Positions 1 through 11,008 of a stretch of DNA of 64,000 nucleotides are shown here, one piece after another. A program made the position numbers and the translations under genes. The first letter of the stretch is position 1. Each line of letters opens with the position of its first letter. This stretch comes from Aegilops tauschii subsp. strangulata (lineage: Eukaryota; Streptophyta; Magnoliopsida; Poales; Poaceae). Location: NCBI RefSeq assembly GCF_002575655.3, contig NC_053036.3:648355387-648419386 (forward strand), read 5' to 3'. A model generated the notes under the pieces. It was not told where the DNA came from. It searched no databases and saw only the letters and a list, made by a program, of their open reading frames with translations.

Positions 1-566
1 ACAAAATGATCTGGTTGAAGTTTTAATTTTTTTCTTTGCTCTTTAAATTGATGGTAACCCCAGCTTCATCTTCAGATGGCTCGTCATCTTGTGAGTAAAC
101 TGAATGTATCAAGACAGTGTATAAAAGAAATGTAGCATAACTACATAAGGCCCAGCTATATTGCTTATATAGCAACTAAAAGTTTAGTACAGCTACAACC
201 TACAACTCTTAATATATGGCAAGCCCAGTTGGGAATACACTACTACTGCAGGTTCTTAATATATGACGAGCTACAAACTACACTACTACTGTCAGTTGTT
301 AATATACAACAATCCCAGTACTTGATATATGACAAACTAAGCTACAGCTACAAGTGCCAATTCTTAGTACACCACCACTGCTAGGTGCTAGCTAGACTAC
401 TCATTGTTTTTAAATCCTACTGAAAGAATTGACTTGTTCTTTTCTGTTCTGTTCTTTTCTTAATAAGGAGATACTGAACCAAGAGAAGAGAACAAAATCT
501 GAACTGAGGTGCATCTCTATTCTCTGAAGGCTAACACAAAATCTTAAATTAATTTGAATTTACTCC
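1..566. other. Flanking DNA, no gene seen
   Basis: AT-rich sequence without a convincing reading frame. Between about 195 and 400 a loose unit recurs three to four times (TTAATATATG followed by CTAC/ACTACTACTG), too degenerate to be a proper tandem array. No element ends could be identified here. Confidence 0.4.
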
Positions 567-582
567 AAGTCTTCAACCAACG

Positions 583-1267
583 CGATGTTGTTGGCTCCAT
601 GCAGGGTTGGATGCTTCAGATGCGGAACTTTCTGGAGCGCGCTGAGGCTGTTCTGAGTGGGCTCTCTCAGGTGCCGTCTGTGTTGCAGACCAGTGTTGTG
701 TCAAACCCCTTGGATGTGCATGATGTCAACCTTGAGGATGAGTGTTCACTCGGGCTTCATGGATGTTTCTCTCCTAGAGCTAGGGTCCGCTCGCCGTTGT
801 CTGCCTCTGAGGGTTCGTGCATCGATGCGGTTGTTGCTCCGGTGCTACAGATCATGCCCGAGCTTTTAGAGCATTGTAGGGAACGGACTCCTCCTCTGTC
901 TGTGGAGCAACTGAAGGTGGACTTGCCGTCGACCTTGTGTGAGGGGCAGTTTCCGCTTCCATCATGTGAGCAATTGGAGGCCTCCGAGTCCATTATGCTG
1001 GAGGTTACAGTGGTGGATGATGTTGGTGCGGTCAGTATGCTGGCGCCTGCTCCTGTGGGGCCGAGCCAGCCGCTCGCCTTAGGGGCTCGTGGAGGTTCCG
1101 ATGTTTCCGTTACCCAATCGTATGTGGCCGTTGGGCGGGTGGAGACCGTGCGTGACAAGGTTGATGCGATTCTCTTCGAAATAGAGGTTCACAGCTTGCT
1201 CAAACGTTTGGAGGCGGCTTGTCCTGGATCTGGCAGGACGCTCTTAGAAACAAAAGCAAGAGAATGA
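583..1267 (+). pseudogene. LINE ORF1-like C-terminal fragment
   Basis: The frame stays open from the truncation point to a stop at 1,265-1,267. No genuine start belongs to it: upstream codons in this frame lie in the flanking DNA. The peptide is rich in E, S, V and L and contains VLQIMPELLEHCRE and a tail rich in LLKRLEAACPGSGR. This resembles the C-terminal part of LINE ORF1 proteins I recall from Triticeae, which bind RNA in the retrotransposition particle. No zinc knuckle or reverse transcriptase is included. The assignment rests on that resemblance plus the poly-A tail and TSD; the reading frame alone would not prove it. Confidence 0.5.
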
Positions 1268-1615
1268 CGCCACAGAAATGGCGTCCGCAACAGCTGCTTA
1301 ATGGAGGGTCATCTGTTTCTCAAGTCATCCTTAGGGCCTGGCTTGTTTTCGTGGATTTGGTGGTGTGTATGGTCTTCAGCCGAGGTATTCTCGTTGGAGG
1401 TTTCTTTGCGTTGTAGACATGGGGTTGGTGGTCGTTGCGTGTTGGGTATGGCTGTGAGGCTGATCATGTGCTTACGGGGTTGGATGCTCTGTGAGTAGTC
1501 GACATGTGGTTGATTGTATCGGTTTTTGCCCGGTTTTCCGTTAATTAATTGGGCAATTCTCTTCTGCTTAATTAATCGATGAGGCAAATCTTTTGCCTCC
1601 GTTTCGAAAAAAAAA
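583..1615 (+). mobile_element. 5'-truncated LINE insertion with TSD
   Basis: A 14-16 bp direct repeat (AAGTCTTCAACCAACG) lies at 567-582 and again at 1,614-1,629. The right copy follows directly on a run of A at 1,607-1,615. This is the signature of target-primed insertion of a non-LTR retrotransposon on the plus strand. The body opens inside coding sequence, so it is 5' truncated; it contains the tail of an open frame (to 1,267), about 340 bp of 3' UTR and the terminal motif TTTTGCCTCCGTTTCG before the tail. The same terminal motif recurs at 25,870-25,886. Confidence 0.8.
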
Positions 1616-1629
1616 GTCTTCAACCAACG

Positions 1630-1876
1630 TTGCTACAGGCTACATCAGTCAGCGGTACAACTAGGATATGTATAGTGCAGAGCACTTACAGTTCGGATTG
1701 GAGCTGGACTAAGCATATCAAAAGTGTGACTAAGCATTAGACGAGGCATTCGCTCGCCGTTCGGGACATACCCCGTGGCCACCTGCGCTAACGGCTAAAT
1801 TCTCTCGTCGTAATAAGCTGGCCCGATCATCTGGCTAGAGATCCCGGAATACTATTTTCTTTCTCCAACAGTCGTG
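1630..1876. other. Unassigned spacer
   Basis: No gene seen. The 5' boundary of LINE-A must lie at the right of this stretch, but I could not find a second copy of the sequence that follows its poly-A tail (GAGGCACGTTGG at 47,830), so the boundary is unresolved. Confidence 0.3.
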
Positions 1877-3274
1877 ATGTCCAAGAAAAGGAGTCTATGG
1901 ACCGCAAGATGATGTGGCGAAATTGGCCTTCCTGAGTGAAATTCGAAACCTGAAACCCCGCTGCCCTCCGGAATGGATCGTCATGTGGGATTTCAATCTC
2001 ATCAGCCGTGCCGACGAGATGAGCAAGCAAAATGTCAACCTTCGCTTGCTTCGGACTTTCAGAGCAGCCATTGATGATCTCCATCTTAAAGAGTTGCCTC
2101 TCAAGGGTCACCGCTTCACTTGGTCAAATGAAAGAATCAACACCACCCACACCAAGATCGACAAGGTCCTGTTTACCGAGGAATGGGAAACCAAATTCCC
2201 CAATTTTCAGCTGCTGGCAGGATCAACTGAAATCTCTGACCATTGCCCTCTGCTCATGAAGAGATTCTCTTCGCACCGCTTCAAGGGCTTTCGCTTTGAA
2301 TCCTGGTGGGTCTCGACACCCTCATTTGAGAAAACTGTGCATGAAGCTAGGCTGAAACCCACTGGCTCCAGAGATTGCATGAGAATCCTGCACACCAAGC
2401 TAGCAAGAACAGCAAGGGCCCTTCGTTTATGGAGCAAAGATCTGCACATACAAAGAAAGCTAAGCTCAGCAATCGCTTCCGAAGTAATTTTTCTGTTGGA
2501 TTTTGCTGAAGAAAGCCGCAGACTCTGCCTAATGAGTTCAAATTCCGAGCCTTCCTCAAGGCAAGATTACTTGCTCTTGCTGCAATTGACAGGATCAAGT
2601 GGCGGCAAAAATCCCGACTAGTCGGGATAAGGGCTGGAGATGCTAGCACAAAGTTATTTTTCATCCGTGCCAATGGCCGAAGACGAAAAAACCACATCCC
2701 ATATCTTCACAAGGATGATGGTACTGTTGCTAGCAATCACAATGACAAAGCAGGGATCCTGTTGCGACACTTCACCGACTTGTTGGGTTCCAGCAGCAAC
2801 CCTACTCAGGTGCTTAATTGCGACTTCCTCGGCCTCGCCCGCACTAACCTGAGCCACCTCGACCGCCCCATTGATCTTGATGAATTGCAGGCAGCAATCA
2901 ACAACATGGACACTGAAAAAGCACCGGGACCTGACGGTTTCATTGGCCTCTTCTTCAGAAAGTGCTGGCACATCATCAAGATGGATTTGCTCAATGCCCT
3001 GAACAAACTATCCACGCTTGATGGGAAAACCTGGAGCCTGCTGAACTCGGCATTCATAGTGCTAATCCCAAAAAAAGAAGCAGCTCTTCCGCCCTCGGAT
3101 TTCAGACCAATCAGCCTAACCCACAGTGTCGCCAAAATTCTTGGGAAGTTGCCCCGCGCTTTGCACCAGAGCTGGACAACCTCATCTCCCATAGTCAAAG
3201 TGCATTTCTCAAAGTCCGTTGCATTCAAGAGAATCTCCTCTATATACAGGCTATCGTCCAGCAGCTACACTATG
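1877..3274 (+). pseudogene. LINE-A part 1: endonuclease and RT N-terminus
   Basis: First segment of a plant L1-type ORF2. The apurinic-endonuclease half is seen as VYGPQDD (from 1,893), WDFNLI, RFTWSN, TKIDKVLF and SDHCPLLM; the first residue of the usual GDFNLI is W here. A frameshift near 2,520 leads to a second frame with the linker and the start of the reverse transcriptase: EKAPGPDGF, then IPKKE and FRPISLTHSVAKIL. A stop just upstream of VYGPQ and at least two frame changes show it is dead. The coding sense ends abruptly at the CACTA insertion after 3,274 and resumes at 38,918 with the next RT block, so the two flanks belong to one element. The family copies DNA by nicking target DNA with the endonuclease and reverse transcribing its own RNA there. 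Confidence 0.85.
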
Positions 3275-3500
3275 CACTAAAAAAAAAAAGACACATCCGT
3301 GACATTTTGGGCCGAACGAAATTTTTTTGTCATACATATGACACTTCTATGACGATAATTGTGACAAAACCCGGTATCATCATAGATGTGATGGGCTCCT
3401 ACTTCTATGACAAAAAATCATGACAGAAAATGGGCTTTTCATCCTGGGCGGGCCGGAGACGCAGCTGCATGACATTCTTTGGGCCGTCCATGACGGAAAA
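3275..3500. repeat. CACTA left terminal and subterminal region
   Basis: CACTA terminus followed by several copies, in both orientations, of a short motif around CTATGAC / TGTCATA (for example 3,330-3,365 and 3,400-3,426). Short repeated subterminal motifs of this sort bind the element-encoded TNPA-type protein in the En/Spm family; the binding role here is inferred. Confidence 0.65.
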
Positions 3501-3769
3501 AACCGTGGTAGAAGCGAGGGCGAGGAAAACTTCGGGGAGTTCCCGGTTACGGTGGGAGGTTGGGGGCCGAGCGATGCGCGTTTCTCTTATACACGTATGC
3601 GCGTGTGTGCGAGGCGTTGGGCTCTAACTGAACCCGAGCGATTGCACTGCAGGCTACGCGTTACTGAACCCGAGCGATCGATCGATGGCTATTAACTGAA
3701 CCCGATCGAGCGATTCCTTCGCTACTGCTGCTAACTGAAGCCGATCGATGCTGCCTCTGGGATGAACAG

Positions 3770-4060
3770 TGAGCGTCGCCGGGGGGGAGGGGGGTTGGAT
3801 GAACAGTGAGCGATGGCGTTGCCTCTGGATGAACAGGACCCCGTGGTGTGGTGGAGGGCTGGATGAACAGTAGACGGTGGAGGGGTGCCCGTGGAGTGGT
3901 GGTTCAACAGAACCCCGTGGTGTGGAGGGCTGGATGAACAGTAGACCATGGAGGGGTGCCCATGGAGGGGTGGTTGAACAGGACCCCGTGGTGTGGAGGG
4001 CTGGATAGACAGTAGACGGTGGAGGGGTGGTTGAACAGTAGCCGGTGGAGTAGCGCACGG
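3770..4060. repeat. Degenerate minisatellite, CACTA subterminal
   Basis: Multiple imperfect copies of a unit containing GATGAACAG-AC-CCGTGGTG-GGAGGG, about 40-70 bp apart. The long open frames over this region are by-products of the repeat and are not annotated as genes. Confidence 0.6.
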
Positions 4061-4079
4061 TGGAGGCTGGATGAACAGG

Positions 4080-4172
4080 AGCCCGTGGAGGCTGGAGGAG
4101 GTCGACGGTAGCCCGTGGAGGCTGGAGGAGGTCGACGGTAGCCCGTGGAGGCTGGAGGAGATCGACGGTGGA
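4080..4172. repeat. 30 bp tandem repeat, three copies
   Basis: AGCCCGTGGAGGCTGGAGGA followed by GGTCGACGGT, three head-to-tail copies, the third with one change (GAGATCGACGGT). Confidence 0.85.
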
Positions 4173-4195
4173 GATGAACAGTATCCCGTGGAGTC

Positions 4196-4420
4196 CCGTT
4201 TTGCGGTACGCCACACCCCTCCCGATGAACAGGAACCCCGTTTCGACCGTAGGAGGTCCGTTTCGTCCGTTTTGCGGTACGCCACACCCCTCCCGATCAA
4301 CAGGACCCCCGTTTCGACCGTAGGAGGTCCGTTTCCTCCGTTTTGCGGTACGCCACACCCCTCCCGATCAACAGGACCCCCGTTTCGACCATAGGAGGTT
4401 CGTTTGCTCCGTTCTGCGAT
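4196..4420. repeat. 71 bp tandem repeat, three copies plus a partial
   Basis: The anchor CCGTTTTGCGGTACGCC starts at 4,196, 4,267 and 4,338, with a diverged fourth start at 4,409. The spacing is exactly 71 bp each time. The unit includes CGATCAACAGGACCCCCG, linking it to the GAACAG minisatellite on its left. Confidence 0.85.
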
Positions 4421-4531
4421 ACGCCAGGCCTCGCTTCCATCGCCTGTTCCGTCCAAGCCCTCCCGATGAACACGACCACGCATTCCGTTCCGACCCAGCC
4501 GGTTGGCTCCCACGCGTTCCGTTGCCTCCCG

Positions 4532-4622
4532 ATGAACACGACGCATTCCGTTGCCTCCCCATGAACACGACGCATTCCGTTGCCTCCCCATGAACACGAC
4601 GCATTCCGTTGCCTCCCCATTA
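4532..4622. repeat. 29 bp tandem repeat, three copies
   Basis: ATGAACACGACGCATTCCGT plus TGCCTCCCC at 4,532, 4,561 and 4,590. It starts a few tens of bases after a diverged copy of the same unit at 4,466. Confidence 0.85.
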
Positions 4623-4879
4623 ACACGATGACGACGCTGTTTCTCCGTTCCGACCCAGCCATGTACACGAGCCCTGGCCGTACGTATGCGCGAGTAGGCG
4701 TTCGAGACCCTGCCCGTATGTACACATACGTGGCCGTATTTTCTTTCTTGCACCCTGGCCGCTGTACGTACGTGTACATGCTACGTGCGCGCCTCTACTA
4801 CGACATGTACGCGCCTCTACTACGACACGTGCGCGCCTCTACATCCACCAGTATAAATGTACGTACACGTTCGCGACCA

Positions 4880-6310
4880 GAATGACAACGCTACGTACGC
4901 TTCGACCAGGTGGGTCCCGACTGTCAGGCAATTCCTTGCGTGCGAAGATGTAGCTGGTGGGTCCCAGCAGTCAGGGGGGCGAATCGTTTTGTTTTTTTTG
5001 CCCGGACGCACTTCCTTGTGTGCGAAGGTGTAGCTGGTGGATCCCAGCAGTCAGGGGGAAATGTTTTTTCTTGAAATACGGTAGCCCGTCCGGTGGGTCC
5101 CCGCTGTCAGGTGGAGGAATAATTATTTTGCACGTAATAAGGAGGCACTTCCTTGCCGCGGCCGTGGACCCAGCTGTCACCCTCTCCACGTACAGCCATG
5201 TCCGATGGAAGCCGTTCCTTGACCGCGTTGACCACGCCGCGCCGAGAGCACCAGGGCGGTGGACGACGGCGAGGCCTAGGAAGGGGACGACGAGGAGCCG
5301 GGGAAGACGCGGCAGCGGATGCCCATGCGTAGAGGAGTACGAATGTTCACTGGTTCGCTGCGGTGTGAGGCTGCCGTCGTCGCAGAATAATAGGGGGTGT
5401 GGGTGAGTAGAGGGATGGCCTGGCCAGCGGTGGGAGTAGTAGGGGGCGGTGAGGCCTCCGCCGCATCGCAGCCGGCCACGGGAGGCAGGAGCACGAGGCA
5501 CGACCGGCGCTGGTTTGGGCGGCTGGAGCAAGAGACCAGAGGTTGAAGAAGCACTACGGCCGTTGGATGGACATCGTACGGTCACTGGAGCTAGAATCGT
5601 GCATATTGACTAAGTTGACAAAGCCCTCCGTCCCCGTCAACTTAGTAGGCCCACAAGTCAGCCTGCCACTATACTGGGTCCCAGCTAACAGGGGGAGTAT
5701 TCATTTTTTTGTGCGTAATAAGGAGGCACTTCCTTGCGTGCGAAGATATAGCTGGTGGGTCCGAGCTGTCAGCGGCGGTAACGTTTTTTTCGCGAAATAC
5801 AGAGGCCCTTTCGGTGGGTCCCCGATGTCAGGTGGAGGAATCATTATTTTGCGCATAATAAGTAGGCATTTCCTTCCGTGCGGCCGTGGACCCAGCTGTC
5901 GGCCTCTCCACGTACAGTCCACTTCAGATGCATGTCGGTCGTTGACCACGTTAACCAGGCCGCGCCGAGAGCACCAGGGCGGTGGACGACGGCGAGGCCT
6001 AGGAAGGGAACGACACGGAGGCAGGGAAGACTCGGCAGTTGTTTCCCACGCGGAGGGGAGTACGACTGTACGAGGGTTTACTGGTTCGTCTGCCGTCACC
6101 GAAGAATAACAGCAGGTGTGGGTGAGTAGAGGGATGACTAGGCCAGCGATGGGAGTACGGTGGGGCGGTGAGGCCTGCGCGGCAGCAGAGCCGGCCGCAG
6201 GGAGGAGGGAGCAGGCAGTCCCGCCGGCACTTGTTTGAGCGGCTGGAGCAGGAAGAGCAGAGATTGAAGAAGCACGACGGCCGTTGGATGGCCATCCAAC
6301 AGTCACTGCT
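4880..6310. repeat. Large CACTA repeat units, left block
   Basis: Two diverged copies of a GC-rich unit of about 0.7 kb. Landmarks of each copy, in order: GTGGGTCCCAGCTGTCAGG-type segments, GTGGACCCAGCTGTC (about 5,166 and 5,886), CTCTCCACGTACAG, a GACGACGGCGAGGCCTAGGA segment, GTGGGTGAGTAGAGGGATG, and an end at CGGCCGTTGGATGG. The same unit recurs right of the Copia insertion at 15,525-17,080. Open frames across it run on both strands and change between copies, so I treat them as non-coding. Confidence 0.7.
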
Positions 6311-6829
6311 TGTGCGTCAACCTTTTTTTTAGGAAAGCCTCAAATCTGTGGAAAACAGCATACATCCCATCTGCCATTATTTCTAATAATTTACAGCCCA
6401 TTTGCTAATTATTAAGGTTTTTTGGAGCCCATATTCTTTTTGTTAGCATTACAGCCCATATTGTGGCCACGGTTAAAAAATTATACGAAATTTTGCATAT
6501 TTCGGTGCGGTCCGAACTGTTTTTAATCCCGAAATTTCGACTCACATTCAAACTGATTTTAAAAATAAATGTATATCAATATAAAATCCAACAAATTCTC
6601 CACGCATAAAAATTAATGTAATTTAAAATCTCGAAATGAAAAAAAGGTATTTGAAACTAATTGCCGGTTTGATGTGTTTTAAAAATGTACATCCCATTTC
6701 TCATTACTAATGGGCCATTTTCTCGGCCAGCCGAATGAAAGCTCTCCTCGTCTTGAAAGATTTGCAGCCCAACAGCCTGACAAAGCGACTTACTTGGCAA
6801 ATCACAAAAAAACTGGGCTATGGCCGTGG
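6311..6829. other. AT-rich CACTA internal spacer
   Basis: No gene seen. Segments such as CAGCCCATTTGCTAATT, TTTTGCATATTTC and GTCCGAACTGT recur in 17,160-17,340, so this is a second copy of the spacer that follows the large repeat units. Confidence 0.6.
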
Positions 6830-8521
6830 TGTTGGGGAACGTAGTAATTTAAAAAAAATTCCTACGCACACGCAAGATCATGGTGATGCATAGCAACGAG
6901 AGGGGAGAGTGTTGTCTACGTACCCTCGTACGTCTTCACGATCCGACCGATCAAGTACCGAACGCACGGCACCTCCGAGTTCAGCACACGTTCAGCTCGA
7001 TGACGTCCCTCGAACTCCGATCCAGCCGAGTGTCGAGGGAGAGTTTCGTCAGCACGACGGCGTGGTGACAATGATGATGTTCTACCGACGCAGGGCTTCG
7101 CCTAAGCACCGCTATGATATTATCGAGGTGTAATATGGTGGAGGGGGCACTGCACACGGCTAAGAGATCAATGATCAATTGTGTGTTTAGAGGTGCCCCC
7201 CTGCCCCCGTATATAAAGGAGCAAGGGGGGGTTCGTCCGGCCAAGGGGAGAGGCGCGCTAGGAGGAGTCCTAGTCCTACCGGGAGTAGGACTCCCCCCTT
7301 TTCCATGTTGGACTAGGAGAGAGAGGGGGAAGAGGTGGAGGGAAGGAAGGAAAGGGGGGGCGCCGCCCCCCTCTCCTTGTCCTATTCGGACTGGGGGGGG
7401 AGGGGCGTGCGGCCCTGCCCTGGCCTCCTCTCCTCTCTTCCACCTAGGTCCACTAAGGCCCATTAAGTAACCGGGGGGTTCCGGTAACCTCCCGGTACTC
7501 CGGAAAAATCCCGATTTCACCCGGAACACTTCCGATATCCAAACATAGGCTTCCAATATATCAATCTTTATGTCTCGACCATTTCGAGACTCCTCGTTAT
7601 GTCCGTGATCACATCCGGGACTCCGAACAACCTTCGGTACATCAAAACATATAAACTCATAATATAACTGTCATCGTAACGTTAAGCGTGCGGACCCTAC
7701 GGGTTCGAGAACTATGTAGACATGACCGAGACACCTCTCCGGTCAATAACCAATAGCGGAACCTGGATGCTCATATTGGTTCCCACATATTCTACGAAGA
7801 TCTTTATCGGTCAGACCGCATAACAACATACGTTGTTCCCTTTGTCATCGGTATGTTACTTGCCCGAGATTCGATCGTCGGTATCTCAATACCTAGTTCA
7901 ATCTCGTTACTGGAAAGTCTCTTTACTCGTTCCGTAATACATCATCCCGCAACTAACTCATTAGTTACAATGCTTGCAAGGCTTATAGTGATGTGTATTA
8001 CTGAGTGGGCCCAGAGATACCTCTCCGACAATCGGAGTGACAAATCCTAATCTCAAAATACGCCAACTCAACAAGTACCTTTGGAGACACCTGTAGAGCA
8101 CCTTTATAATCACCCAGTTACGTTGTGACGTTTGGTAGCACACAAAGTGTTCCTCCGATAAACGGGAGTTGCGTAATCTCATAGTCATAGGAACATGTAT
8201 AAGTCATGAAGAAAGCAATAGAAACATACTAAACGATCGAGTGCTAAGCTAACGGAATGGGTCAAGTCAATCACATCATTCTCCTAATGATGTGATCCCG
8301 TTAATCAAATGACAACTCATGTCTATGGCTAGGAAACATAACCATCTTTGATCAACGAGCTAGTCAAGTAGAGGCATACTAGTGACACTGTGTTTGTCTA
8401 TGTATTCACACAAGTATTATGTTTCCGGTTAATACAATTCTAGCATGAATAATAAACATTTATCATGATGTAAGGAAATAAATAATAACTTTATTATTGC
8501 CTCTAGGGCATATTTCCTTCA
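6830..8521 (-). repeat. 3' LTR of the Angela-like element (left copy)
   Basis: 1,692 bp, TGTTGGGG...TCCTTCA on the plus strand. Relative to the right LTR it lacks about 45 bp after 6,928, exactly between two TCGTA repeats that survive as one. This fits a short-repeat deletion. Confidence 0.93.
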
Positions 8522-8536
8522 GTCTCCCACTTGCAC
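8522..8536 (-). other. Polypurine tract
   Basis: On the minus strand, GTGCAAGTGGGAGAC directly precedes the 3' LTR (which starts TGAAGG). It is the plus-strand DNA primer site for reverse transcription. Confidence 0.75.
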
Positions 8537-8554
8537 TAGAGTCAATAATCTAGA

Positions 8555-9115
8555 TTACACAGTAATGATTCTTACACCCATGGAGTCTTGGTGCTGATCA
8601 AGTTTTGCTCGTGGAAGAGGCTTAGTCAACAGGTCTGCAACATTCAGATCCGTATGTTTCTTGCAAATTTCGATGTCTCCCACCTGGACTAAATCCCGGA
8701 TGGAATTGAAGCGTCTTTTGATGTGCTTGGTTCTTTTGTGAAATCTGGATTCCTTTGCTAAGGCAATTGCACCAGTATTGTCACAAAAGATTTTCATTGG
8801 ACCCGATGCACTAGGTATGACACCTAGATCGGATATGAACTCCTTCATCCAGACTCCTTCATTTGCTGCTTCCGAAGCAGCTATGTACTCCGCTTCACAC
8901 GTAGATCCCGCCACGACACTTTGCTTAGAACTGCACCAACTGACAGCTCCACCGTTCAATGTAAACATGTATCCGGTTTGCGATTTAGAATCGTCCGGAT
9001 CAGTGTCAAAGCTTGCATCAACGTAACCATTTACGATGAGCTCTTTGTCACCTCCATAAACGAGAAACATATCCTTAGTCCTTTTCAGGTATTTCAGGAT
9101 GTTCTTGACCGATGT
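8555..9115 (-). pseudogene. Copia RNase H domain (end of pol)
   Basis: The frame reads from just past the TAG at 9,116-9,118 to the natural stop at 8,555. It contains the RNase H landmarks VDASFDTDPDDSKSQ (first catalytic D), CEAEYIAASEAANEG (catalytic E) and DNTGAIALAKE (third D), and closes with the usual MGVRIITV tail. RNase H degrades the RNA strand during reverse transcription. It is separated from the RT only by one nonsense codon, a TGG to TAG change. Confidence 0.88.
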
Positions 9116-11008
9116 CTAGTGATCCACTCCTGGATTACTTTGGTACCTCCCTGCTAAACTTATAGCAAGGCACACATCAGGTCTGGTACACAGCATTGCA
9201 TACATGATAGAGCCTATGGCTGAAGCATAGGGAACATCTTTCATCTTCTCTCTATCTTCTGCAGTGGTCGGGCATTGAGTCTTACTCAATCTCACACCTT
9301 GTAATACAGGCAAGAACCCTTTCTTTGCTTGATCCATTTTGAACTTCTTCAAAACTTTGTCAAGGTATGTGCTTTGTGAAAGTCCAATTAAGCGTCTTGA
9401 TCTATCTCTATAGATCTTGATGCCCAATATATATGCAGCTTCACCGAGGTCTTTCATTGAAAAACTCTTATTCAAGTATCCCTTTATGCTATCCAGAAAT
9501 TCTATATCATTTCCAATTAGCAATATGTCATCCACATATAATATCAGAAATGCTACTGAGCTCCCACTCACTTTCTTGTAAATACAGGCTTCTCCAAAAG
9601 TCTGTATAAAACCAAATGCTTTGATCACACTATCAAAGCGTTTATTCCAACTCCGAGAGGCTTGCACCAGTCCATAAATGGATCGCTGGAGCTTGCACAC
9701 TTTGTTAGCTCCCTTTGGATCGACAAAACCTTCCGGTTGCATCATATACAACTCTTCTTCCAGAAGTCCATTCAGGAATGCAGTTTTGACATCCATTTGC
9801 CAAATTTTATAATCATAAAATGCGGCAATTGCTAAAATGATTCGGACAGACTTGAGCATCGCTACGGGTGAGAAGGTCTCATCGTAGTCAATCCCTTGAA
9901 CTTGTCGAAAACCTTTCGCAACAAGTCGAGCTTTATAGACAGTAACATTACCGTCAGCGTCAGTCTTCTTCTTGAAGATCCATTTATTTTCAATGGCTTG
10001 CCGATCATCGGGCAAGTCAACCAAAGTCCATACTTTGTTCTCATACATGGATCCCATCTCGGATTTCATGGCCTCAAGCCATTTTGCGGAATCTGGACTC
10101 ACCATCGCTTCTTCATAGTTTGTAGGTTCGTCATGGTCTAGTAACATAACCTCCAGAACAGGATTACCGTACCACTCTGGTGCGGATCTTAATCTGGTTG
10201 ACCTACGAGGTTCGGTAATAACTTGATCTGAAGTTTCATGATTATTATCATTAACTTCCTCACTAATTGGTGTAGGTGTCGCAGAAACTGATTTCTGTGA
10301 TGATCTACTTTCCAATAAGGGAGCAGGTACAGTTACCTCATCAAGTTCTACTTTCCTCCCACTCACTTCTTTCGAGAGAAACTCCTTCTCTAGAAAGGAT
10401 CCATTCTTAGCAACGAATGTCTTGCCTTCAGATCTGTGATAGAAGGTGTACCCAACAGTCTCCTTTGGGTATCCTATGAAGACACATTTCTCCAATTTAG
10501 GTTCGAGCTTATCGGGTTGAAGTTTCTTCACATAAGCATCGCAACCCCAAACTTTAAGAAACGACAACTTTGGTTTCTTGCCAAACCATAGTTCATAAGG
10601 CGTCGTCTCAACGGATTTCGATGGTGCCCTATTTAGAGTGAATGCAGCCGTCTCTAAAGCATAACCCCAAAACGATAGCGGTAAATCAGTAAGAGACATC
10701 ATAGATCGCACCATATCTAGTAAACTACGATTACGATGTTCGGACACACCATTACGTTGTGGTGTTCCGGGTGGCGTGAGTTGCGAAACTATTCCGCATT
10801 GTTTCAAATGTAGGCCAAACTCGCAACTCAAATATTCTCCTCCACGATCTGATCGTAGAAACTTTATTTTCTTGTTATGATGATTTTCAACTTCGCTCTG
10901 AAATTCTTTGAACTTTTCAAATGTTTCAGACTTATGTTTCATTAAGTAGATATACACATATCTGCTCAAATCATCTGTGAAGGTGAGAAATAACGATATC
11001 CGCCACAA
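9116..11008 (-). pseudogene. Copia integrase and reverse transcriptase
   Basis: Single open frame with, in order: integrase core (FTDDLSRY, RSDRGGEY, NGVSEHRNR, giving D, D and E of the catalytic triad), the Copia GKKP/FLGYP-like linker (KCVFIGYPKE), then reverse transcriptase (WIFKKKTDADGNV, RLVAKGFRQVQGIDY, LYVDDILLIG with the catalytic DD). It is cut off upstream by a -1 frameshift near 10,985-10,990, where a run of T has lost one base, and downstream by TAG at 9,116. In life this was one Gag-Pol frame on the minus strand. Confidence 0.9.

Noticed and set aside
554..582. Start of the first open frame at 554
   Set aside because: It begins with TTG in flanking DNA left of the TSD, so it is not part of the inserted element and not a real start.
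1743..1760. Possible LINE-A 5' TSD (GAGGCA matching the sequence after its poly-A)
   Set aside because: Only six bases match, below what chance allows in this much sequence.
4196..4420. CRISPR-like array
   Set aside because: Direct head-to-tail 71 bp repeats with no unique spacers, in a plant transposon context.
3731..4779. Long minus-strand open frames (up to 340 codons) near the CACTA left end
   Set aside because: They are produced by minisatellite units without internal stops; several frames are open at once and the peptides are repeats.
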